64,000 nt of DNA from the NCBI RefSeq assembly GCF_013377905.1, contig NZ_JABKAV010000005.1:62001-126000 (forward strand). The letters run 5' to 3'. Every line of letters starts with the position of its first letter. The first letter of the stretch is position 1. The position numbers and the translations under genes were made by a program. The stretch is from Hymenobacter terrestris (GTDB lineage: Bacteria; Bacteroidota; Bacteroidia; Cytophagales; Hymenobacteraceae). The notes beneath the pieces are model-generated. The model searched no databases. It saw only the letters and a program-made list of their open reading frames with translations, and was not told where the DNA came from. Shown piece after piece: positions 9,002 through 15,429 of this stretch.

Positions 9002-9838
9002 CTACTTCATCCATCCCAGTTCCTGCAGAACAGCGTCGGTGATTACGCGGCGGCTCGCGGCGAAACGGGCGTCGGCGGGCTGGCCGGCGGCGGGCTCCAC
9101 GTTGAGGGCGAAGAAGGCCGTGCGTCCGTCGGCGCGTTCGATCCAGCCCACCAGCCAGGCGTTATCGGGGTTGCGGGCCGAGCGGAAACGCCAGCCGGTT
9201 TTGCCGTAAAGCGTGTACTGAGGTGTTTCCTGGAGGATGAGCAACTGTTTTACGGCCCGCTGGTGCCGCTTTGCCATGGGCAGCGCTTCGGCCTGGAGGC
9301 GACGCAGGAAATCAATCTGCTGAAACTGCGTAATGCGCGACTCGCCATCGAGCCAGAAAGTGTCGAGCGTGCTTTCCGTAACCACCATGCCGGGGTAGGC
9401 CAGCTTACGCAGCCACGTTTGGTAGGCGGACACGCCAATTCGGCGGGCCAGTTGCTGGTAGCACGGCACCGCCGACACGCGCAGAGCCCGGGCAAACGGC
9501 ATATCCTCGTTCCATTGGGGGAAATTGCGCGTTACGCCGTCCCAGCGGCAAACGTCGGAGGTGTCGCGCAAAGCGCCGGTGGCGAGGCCGATGAGAGTAT
9601 TAGGGATTTTGAAGGTTGAAGCGGGCAGAAACCCCTTGCGGCAACGGTCGGGCCGGTAGGCCACAAACTGCCGGGCCGGCGCGTCGTAGAGCAAAAAAGA
9701 GCCTTCTACGCCCTGCTGCTGAAAAATGGGGTCAAAATCGCGCTGGGTCATAGTCGGCCCCTGCCGGCGGGTGCTGCCGGCCAGCAGTCCCGGCAACAGC
9801 AGCCAAACCAGCAGCAGAAGTGGATATCTGAATAGCAT
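9002..9838 (-). CDS. class D (OXA-type) beta-lactamase with a changed YGN motif
   Basis: 278 residues; signal peptide MLFRYPLLLLVWLLLPGLLAG. Class D landmarks are present: active-site PASTFK (Ser and the carboxylated Lys), SAV in RVSAVPCYQQL, FWLDGE with the Trp that shelters the lysine, and KTG in LYGKTGW followed by WLVGWIE. The third motif, usually YGN, reads YPG here (KLAYPGMVV). Family knowledge says the enzyme would hydrolyse penicillins or related beta-lactams in the periplasm; actual spectrum cannot be read from sequence. A BlaR-type sensor role is unlikely because no membrane sensor part is attached. It is convergent with GH13 (36 bp apart) and divergent from the aldo/keto reductase. 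Confidence 0.9.
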   Translation of the reverse strand: MLFRYPLLLLVWLLLPGLLAGSTRRQGPTMTQRDFDPIFQQQGVEGSFLLYDAPARQFVAYRPDRCRKGFLPASTFKIPNTLIGLATGALRDTSDVCRWDGVTRNFPQWNEDMPFARALRVSAVPCYQQLARRIGVSAYQTWLRKLAYPGMVVTESTLDTFWLDGESRITQFQQIDFLRRLQAEALPMAKRHQRAVKQLLILQETPQYTLYGKTGWRFRSARNPDNAWLVGWIERADGRTAFFALNVEPAAGQPADARFAASRRVITDAVLQELGWMK

Positions 9839-9942
9839 GGTACGGGTTGATTCTGGCTTAAAGTAATGCGTTTTGATAACCTAACGGCCCGGCCAGGAGT
9901 TAGTTGATCTAGCCCAAATCCTACTACCCTGCTCCCTTTCAT

Positions 9943-10896
9943 ATGCAACAACACGAACTGGGCCGCTCGGGCCTGCACACCGCGCCCCTCGTGCTGGGCG
10001 GCAACGTATTCGGCTGGACCGCCGACCAGGCCACTTCTTTCCGGGTGCTCGATGCCTTCTTGGACGGCGGTGGCAACGCCATCGACACGGCCAACATGTA
10101 TTCGGCCTGGGTGCCGGGCCATCAGGGCGGCGAGTCGGAGGCCGTTATCGGCAAGTGGCTGCAGCGCCGCGGCCGCCGCGACGATGTGCTCATCTTCTCG
10201 AAAGTGGGCATGCAAATGGGCGACGGCCGCCAGGGCCTGGGCCGCGACTATATCCGGGTGGCCGTGGAAGAGTCGCTCAAGCGCCTTAAAACTGATTATA
10301 TCGATCTGTATCAGTCGCACCAGGATGATGAGGAGCGCACCGTAACCGAGCCGCTGGAGGCTTATGCCGAACTCATCAAAGAGGGCAAGGTGCGCGCCAT
10401 TGGGGCCAGTAACTTCGGGGCCGGGCGGCTGCGGGCGGCCCTGCAGGCCAGCGAAACCCAGGGCCTGCCGCGCTACGAAACCTTCCAGCCCGAGTACAAC
10501 CTGTACCAGCGCGAAGGCCTCGAAAAAGAGCTGCTGCCGCTTTGCCAAGAGTATGGCCTGGGCATTATCCCCTATTTCGGGCTGGCCTCGGGCTTCCTAA
10601 CGGGCAAGTACCGCTCTGAAAAAGACCTGGCCAAAAGCGTGCGTGGCAGCAGCATCGGCCCCAAATACCTCAACGAGCGAGGCTACCGGATTCTGGATGC
10701 GCTCGACGCCGTAGTGGCCCGTCACGCCGGTGTCTCGCCCGCCCAAGTGGCCCTGGCCTGGATTATGGCCCGCCCCGGCCTCACGGCCCCCATTGCCTCA
10801 GCTACGAGCGTAAGCCAAGTGGAGGAGCTGACCAAAGCCATGCAGCTGGGACTGGATGAAGCCGACATGCACCAGTTGAGCCAAGCGAGTAGCTAA
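9943..10896 (+). CDS. aldo/keto reductase
   Basis: 317 residues, full length for the family. The barrel start MQQHELGRSGLHTAPLVLGG is typical of the YhdN/Tas-like group. Catalytic residues are visible: Asp and Tyr in NAIDTANMYSAW, Lys in LIFSKVGM and His in DLYQSHQDD. NADPH-binding elements follow (IGASNF, then IASATSVSQVEEL near the end). It reduces aldehydes, ketones or sugars in the cytosol; substrate unknown. Transcribed away from the beta-lactamase across a 104-bp gap. Confidence 0.92.
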   Translation: MQQHELGRSGLHTAPLVLGGNVFGWTADQATSFRVLDAFLDGGGNAIDTANMYSAWVPGHQGGESEAVIGKWLQRRGRRDDVLIFSKVGMQMGDGRQGLGRDYIRVAVEESLKRLKTDYIDLYQSHQDDEERTVTEPLEAYAELIKEGKVRAIGASNFGAGRLRAALQASETQGLPRYETFQPEYNLYQREGLEKELLPLCQEYGLGIIPYFGLASGFLTGKYRSEKDLAKSVRGSSIGPKYLNERGYRILDALDAVVARHAGVSPAQVALAWIMARPGLTAPIASATSVSQVEELTKAMQLGLDEADMHQLSQASS

Positions 10897-10928
10897 CTCA
10901 AGTTGTGGCGTGAGCCTGCCGGAACGAC

Positions 10929-11105
10929 GTAGGGGCGGGGGGTGGTCCCCCCCCCCCCCCGCCCGCTCCCCGCGGGGGCTGGGGGGCCACAGGCAACACC
11001 CTCTTCTTTCTCCCCCACCGCGGCCACCCCCCCCCCCCCCCCCCGCCGCGCGCGATGCAGACAAAAAACGGCGAGGGGGGGGGGGGACACACCCCCCGCC
11101 CCTAC
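10929..11105. repeat. 177-bp palindromic intergenic element with long G/C runs (copy 1)
   Basis: Perfect 14-bp terminal inverted repeats GTAGGGGCGGGGGG (10929-10942 and 11092-11105). Inside are homopolymers of 14 C (10947-10960), 18 C (11027-11044) and 12 G (11075-11086). It carries no gene. A second element with the same ends lies at 13808-13975. Located between convergent genes. Exact run lengths may be unreliable. Confidence 0.8.
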
Positions 11106-11157
11106 AGCGTGCTTTAGCTGCGTGTGCGTGGAAATGACGGTTCACGCATTCACCGAG

Positions 11158-12261
11158 TTACTTTGGCTCGGTGATGAAGTTGGGCAGGCCGAGCTTGCCG
11201 CGGCGGCCACCTAGCTTGAGGCCGTCATCCACGTAGCTGGCCTCGGCGGCGTTGGGGTTCTTGATGACACCCAGAAACGGATTGTCTTCGCGCGAGACGT
11301 AGATGTTACCGTCGGGGGCGCGCTGCAGAGAGCCTACTTTGCGATTGGCCGACTTGCCGATAACCGTTGCTTTACCGCTTTTCAGGTCGATCTGGTAAAT
11401 CTGGGCTTGGCCGCCACCTTCGCCGTTGCTGGAGCCGTAGAGCTTGCTGCCATCGGGCGAAAACTCGACGCCATAGGCCTCGGGGTAGGGGCCGTAGGAG
11501 CGTGGGTTGCGCACCTGGCCGGTGGTGCGGTCGAAATCGAAAACCTCGTACTTATTGGCTTCGCGCCACAGAGCCAGCGCCAGCTGGCGGCCATCGGGCG
11601 AGAACTTGAGGGCCCCAATGGCGTTGCGGCCGGGGCCGGCGTGCATGCTGCCCACATTGCTCATTACGGGCTTGCTCTGCACGCCTTCGGGCGTTACGAG
11701 GTAGCTCACGAAGGCGTTGGAGTTCCAGCGGTGCGCTACTACCCACACGTCGCGGCCGTTTTGGTGGCGCACGGCGGCCAGCTTCTCAGCCACCGGAGAT
11801 ACGAGCAGAGCGTTAAGGCGCACTAGGTCGCCCAAGCCATTGTCGCGGGTCATGTCGAGGGTGGAATAGCGCAGGCCGTTGGGGCCGCCCTGGGCACCAG
11901 TCGTGAAGATGTAGAAGATGTTGCCGCTGCCCGGATCGGGCACAATCAGGGCACTTTGGGTGCTGGAGTTCGAGCCCATCAGCTTGCGGCCGTTGGGCAT
12001 CACTTGGTGCTGGCGGTTGAACACCAGCTCGCCGTTGGTATAAAACAGCAGCTGGCCCTGCTTATTGGCCGCTACGGCCGAGCCCTCGTAGGTGGTCATT
12101 TTGCTGGTGAGCAGCGGGGTGGGCACGCCGCCATCGGCCGGGAACTGCAGGCCTGACTGCTGCCCAAACAGCCAGATGGACTGCTGCTGTTGCGCGAAGG
12201 CTGCGCCGGAGAGCAACAGCAGGGCCGGCAGCAGCAAAGGCAAAATCGAGAGGCGTTTCAT
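11158..12261 (-). CDS. secreted beta-propeller (WD40-like) protein
   Basis: 367 residues from the ATG at 12259-12261, which starts the signal peptide MKRLSILPLLLPALLLLSGA ending in AFAQ. The mature chain is a chain of repeated blades: SIWLFGQQSGLQF, GQLLFYTNGELVFN, IGALKFSPDGRQLALALW, YGVEFSPDGSKLYGSSNG, GSLQRAPDGNIYVSRED. This pattern, and the opening WYFG-like segment, is common in Bacteroidota surface proteins that also carry PKD and T9SS sorting domains, but this one stops after the propeller at LPNFITEPK. No enzyme motif is seen. Role unknown, probably binding at the cell surface or in the periplasm. Confidence 0.85.
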   Translation of the reverse strand: MKRLSILPLLLPALLLLSGAAFAQQQQSIWLFGQQSGLQFPADGGVPTPLLTSKMTTYEGSAVAANKQGQLLFYTNGELVFNRQHQVMPNGRKLMGSNSSTQSALIVPDPGSGNIFYIFTTGAQGGPNGLRYSTLDMTRDNGLGDLVRLNALLVSPVAEKLAAVRHQNGRDVWVVAHRWNSNAFVSYLVTPEGVQSKPVMSNVGSMHAGPGRNAIGALKFSPDGRQLALALWREANKYEVFDFDRTTGQVRNPRSYGPYPEAYGVEFSPDGSKLYGSSNGEGGGQAQIYQIDLKSGKATVIGKSANRKVGSLQRAPDGNIYVSREDNPFLGVIKNPNAAEASYVDDGLKLGGRRGKLGLPNFITEPK

Positions 12262-12351
12262 GGCAGAGAAAGTAGTCATGCGTAGTAGAAAGGCAATATC
12301 GTGCCAATTTATGGGAGGGGGTGGGGGGAAGAAGGCCGTTCTTCCATGCCT

Positions 12352-12912
12352 CTATACTTCCCACTCCCCGGCCAGCAGGCGCGGGATGAGAGGCTGCATA
12401 ATGCGGTAGCTGGCACCCCAAAGCGGATAATCGGCTCCAACGCGGTAGAAGGGCACCCGCCGCGGACCGGGCCAGCCGGGTAGCTCCCAAGTTTCTTCTA
12501 CGTGGTTGAGGCCGTCGGCAAGGTGGCGGAGCGGGATTTCCAGCACCTCATCTACCTCCCGTGCCTGCCACTGCCAGCGGGCGGGCCGCTCAATACGGCC
12601 CAGAAACGGGCTGATGCGGAAGCCACTGGGTATAGCCACGGTGGGCAGGGTGGCCAGCAGCTGCACATGGGTGGGTGGCAAATACACTTCCTCAAAGGCT
12701 TCGCGCAATGCGGTGGCCTGCAGGTCGGCATCGGTGGGCTCGGGTTTACCACCAGGAAAGGCTAGCTGCCCGCCGTGCACCCCGAAGGCCGTGCGTCGGA
12801 CCATCACGAGTTGCAGTTCGCCGGCCGCGTCGCGGAATATGGGCACGAGTACGGCCGAATCGCGCAGGTTTTGGGGAATTGGGAAGTCGTGGATGGAAAG
12901 CAGCTGAGCCAT
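12352..12912 (-). CDS. Nudix hydrolase, CoA pyrophosphatase type
   Basis: 186 residues. The Nudix box covers GGKPEPTDADLQATALREA followed by FEEV, with the REx2EE metal ligands intact. The stretch before it, LVMVRRTAFGVHGGQLAFPG, matches the extra signature of the CoA/ADP-ribose pyrophosphatase (NudL, UPF0035) subgroup. These enzymes cut CoA or CoA esters to phosphopantetheine and 3',5'-ADP in the cytosol. The start ATG lies 7 bp after a TACTTTGC sequence that resembles a Bacteroidota -7 box, so the message may have almost no leader. Confidence 0.85.
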   Translation of the reverse strand: MAQLLSIHDFPIPQNLRDSAVLVPIFRDAAGELQLVMVRRTAFGVHGGQLAFPGGKPEPTDADLQATALREAFEEVYLPPTHVQLLATLPTVAIPSGFRISPFLGRIERPARWQWQAREVDEVLEIPLRHLADGLNHVEETWELPGWPGPRRVPFYRVGADYPLWGASYRIMQPLIPRLLAGEWEV

Positions 12913-12945
12913 AGTCGCAAAGTACGCCGGCCGGGCCAGCGGGGT

Positions 12946-13713
12946 TTAGCGCACTACGTAGGCTCCGGTGGGGGCCACCGTCACGGTAGGTAACTCGTGG
13001 TGGATTTCGAAATACTCGTAACCCGGAGCCAGCTCCTGCCAGAATGCCAGGTGCGGGCTGGCCTGGCGGCGGGCCAGCTGGTCAGCCGACAGCTCGAACG
13101 GGAAAATGTGCACCGGAATGCTGAGCTGCCCGGCGGCTTGGGCTTCCACGGCCAGTACATACAGCTCCCGAATGCCCGCATCGGTGATGGGCAGGCAGCC
13201 GATAGTTTCGTTTGAGCCGTGCAGAAAAATATTGTCGCCGGGGTCGAGGCCGGGGGCGGTGCGTAGCTGGTCGGCCGCGTTGGGGTAGTCGAGGCCTAGG
13301 GAAAGCAGGTACTGGCTATTCGGGTTGAAGCGGTTTATGGTATAGAATCCTTCCGGAATCTGCCCGTCGCCGGCCCGGCGCTTGGGTCCCAGCGTGCCCG
13401 AAGTGCCGGCCAGCCCGAAGGTACGCAGCAGCACGAACGGCCCCGCGCCCCGGTTGCGGGCCCACACTTCCACCCGCCGCCCAATTTTAAAGGCCCGCAC
13501 GAACAACTCCAACTGTTCGGCGACCAGCCCGTTGCGGCGCAACAGTGCCTGTACCGGTGCCTGATACTGGGCGTAGGCTTCGCGCACCCGGGGGTAGCGC
13601 AGTTGCCCGGTGCGGAAATTGGGCTCGGGGTCGGGACGGCGAGTGGCTGGGCGGGCCGCCAGGGCCACCACCAGTACCAGCGCCGCCACCGACAGAAGGA
13701 AAAGACTCCGCAT
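12946..13713 (-). CDS. YafK/DpaA-like murein L,D-transpeptidase family protein
   Basis: 255 residues from the ATG at 13711-13713, giving the signal anchor MRSLFLLSVAALVLVVALAA; the longer frame upstream adds a poor N-terminus. The YkuD catalytic block is FLHGSNETIGCLPITD: His, Ser and the nucleophile Cys are present, while the Arg found after Cys in cross-linking enzymes is absent, as in the YafK branch. VEVWARNRGAGPFVLLRTF and GQIPEGFYTINRF are also family features. YafK (DpaA) removes Braun lipoprotein from peptidoglycan in enterobacteria; here the target is unknown. The Nudix gene follows 33 bp downstream on the same strand. Confidence 0.85.
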   Translation of the reverse strand: MRSLFLLSVAALVLVVALAARPATRRPDPEPNFRTGQLRYPRVREAYAQYQAPVQALLRRNGLVAEQLELFVRAFKIGRRVEVWARNRGAGPFVLLRTFGLAGTSGTLGPKRRAGDGQIPEGFYTINRFNPNSQYLLSLGLDYPNAADQLRTAPGLDPGDNIFLHGSNETIGCLPITDAGIRELYVLAVEAQAAGQLSIPVHIFPFELSADQLARRQASPHLAFWQELAPGYEYFEIHHELPTVTVAPTGAYVVR

Positions 13714-13807
13714 CGGGAAGCAGGTGAAAATGTCGTCAAAAGTAGAAAGCAACTCCCTAACTCGGAACCCAACCAAACTGATATATAGCACAGGTTGTGG
13801 AGGGTGC

Positions 13808-13975
13808 TGTAGGGGAGGGGCCTGTCCCCCCCCGCCGTTCGCGCCGGTTTAACGGGAATTGTTCAACGGGAACCGTTCAACGGCGGGGGGGGGGGGGCGC
13901 CCCCCCCCCCCCCGTGGTTGCCGGTCCGGTTTCAAATTCGTCCAGCGGGGGGGGAAAACCCCCCCCGCCCCTACA
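13808..13975. repeat. 168-bp palindromic intergenic element with long G/C runs (copy 2)
   Basis: Ends are TGTAGGGGAGGGG (13808-13820) and its reverse complement with one mismatch (13963-13975). Inside: 13 G (13885-13897) directly followed by CG and 14 C (13900-13913), and three GTTCAACGG-type repeats (about 13861-13883). It ends 2 bp before the stop codon of the RNase D gene. Ends match the element at 10929-11105, interior differs. Confidence 0.8.
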
Positions 13976-13977
13976 TC

Positions 13978-15147
13978 TTACTTCTCAAACGGCGCGGCTA
14001 CTTTCGAAAAGTCCAGGTTATGCTTTTGGGCGGTTTCGGTGAGGAGCTGGTGCTGCCAGGGACGCAAAACCTGGTCGGCGCCCTGCTCGATGATGTCGTT
14101 GATGAGGCGGTTGCTGAGCACGAGGTTGGCCATGATGGCACTGTGGTCGGCGGCGAGGTGGGCTTTGAGCGTAGTCAGCAGGGCTTCGCGGGCGTCGGCT
14201 TCGGCGGCTTTGGCCCCACTCAGGCGGCGGCGCGATGGGAAGCCGCGCCGGTCGGCGGGCAGCGGCGGCTCGGGCGTCCGGTCTTCCTGGCTCAGGGCTA
14301 CGAGGCGGTCGGCGAAGGTGCCGCGCTTTAGCTCGGGGTGCAGGCCGTTGGCGTTGCGCAGGTGGCCGGTGCTGGTAACGGGCAGGCGCGTAAGCTCGGC
14401 CAGCCGGTCGTTGCTGGCAATCATGTAAGAGGGCCGGTCGATGTGGCGCGCTACCTCGTCGCGCAGCATAAACAGGTCGCGGAACATGGGCAGCTCGGTG
14501 GGCTGAATTCGGTATTTGCCAGCCAGGCGCATATAGGGCCGCTCATCGCGCGAGTAGCGCACGGCTTCGAGGGCTTCGTGTTCCTGCTCGGCCCAGGCGG
14601 TGCGGCCCAGGGCGGCCAGTTTGGCGCTGAGGCGGTCGGTCAGCTCGAACAGATACAGCACGTCGTTGGCCGCGTACTGCTTCTGGGCCTCGGTGAGGGG
14701 GCGCTTGAGCCAGTTCGACTTCTGCTCGCCCTTGTCTACTTCCAGGCCCAGTTCCTCCTGAATGAGGCGGCCCAGCGAGATATTGTTGTCGGCCTCGGCC
14801 AGCAGCGTGTGCTGCACGCTGGTATCCACGATGTTGCGCACATGTACGCCGTAGAGCTCATCTAGCAGCAGAATATCGGACTTGCAGCTGTGAAATATGG
14901 TGGTAATGGCTGGGTCGCGCAGCACCTGCCAGAGCGGTTTCAGGTCCTCGGCCTCGTTCTCCAGCTCCAGCGGGTCAATCAGGTAAACGGTCTGGCCATC
15001 GAACACCTGAATGAGGGCCAGGTGGCGGCCGTAGCGGTGGCGCATGTCATCGAACTCTAGGTCGAGGGCAATGCGGGTACTTTGGAGCAGGTTGCGGGCC
15101 GCCTCGGCTACGGCCGATGCGTCCGTGATAAACTGAATATCGGGCAT
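13978..15147 (-). CDS. rnd: ribonuclease D-type 3'-5' exonuclease
   Basis: 389 residues from ATG at 15145-15147 (MPDIQFITDASAVAEAARNL), the usual RNase D start; an in-frame 38-codon extension upstream exists but is not family-like. DEDD exonuclease motifs: ALDLEFDDM (Exo I, Asp and Glu), FHSCKSDILLL (Exo II), YAANDVLYLFELTD (Exo III, Tyr-x3-Asp). An HRDC helicase/RNase D domain follows (FRDLFMLRDEVARHIDRPSY). It trims 3' ends of tRNA and other small RNAs in the cytosol. The C-terminal 100 residues are less conserved. Confidence 0.9.
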   Translation of the reverse strand: MPDIQFITDASAVAEAARNLLQSTRIALDLEFDDMRHRYGRHLALIQVFDGQTVYLIDPLELENEAEDLKPLWQVLRDPAITTIFHSCKSDILLLDELYGVHVRNIVDTSVQHTLLAEADNNISLGRLIQEELGLEVDKGEQKSNWLKRPLTEAQKQYAANDVLYLFELTDRLSAKLAALGRTAWAEQEHEALEAVRYSRDERPYMRLAGKYRIQPTELPMFRDLFMLRDEVARHIDRPSYMIASNDRLAELTRLPVTSTGHLRNANGLHPELKRGTFADRLVALSQEDRTPEPPLPADRRGFPSRRRLSGAKAAEADAREALLTTLKAHLAADHSAIMANLVLSNRLINDIIEQGADQVLRPWQHQLLTETAQKHNLDFSKVAAPFEK

Positions 15148-15308
15148 TAAGTAATCGGCAAGAATGACAGCCCGCACCAGCTGGCGGGCAATGGTAGTAA
15201 AGGTAGGTAGCAGGCGGCGTTCAGCCATAAATATGAATAGCCGAGAGTAAAACAGTTGCATTTCCGATAAAATATATTGCTTATTGCAGATACCTTGCAG
15301 TCCTCTCG

Positions 15309-15337
15309 GAATCCAAACCAGTACAGTGGTTGGATTC
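15309..15337 (+). promoter_or_regulatory. hairpin in the leader of the SusC gene
   Basis: GAATCCAAACCA (15309-15320) can pair with TGGTTGGATTC (15327-15337) with one bulged base and a 6-base loop. It lies about 90 bp before the SusC start and has no T-tract, so it might affect RNA stability or be an operator. Function is a guess. Confidence 0.3.
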
Positions 15338-15429
15338 TGGTCTCGGTAGCAGCGCCCGGCTTCGTGCCCCGGCCCCGGCCCGATGCAGTGGCTGCTTCAC
15401 TTTAGCTGCCTCTCTGAGAGGTCCCACGC

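Noticed and set aside
15262..15429. Promoter with TTTG and TAnnTTTG before the SusC gene
   Set aside because: Only partial matches (for example TACCTTGC) with wrong spacing; not reported as a promoter.
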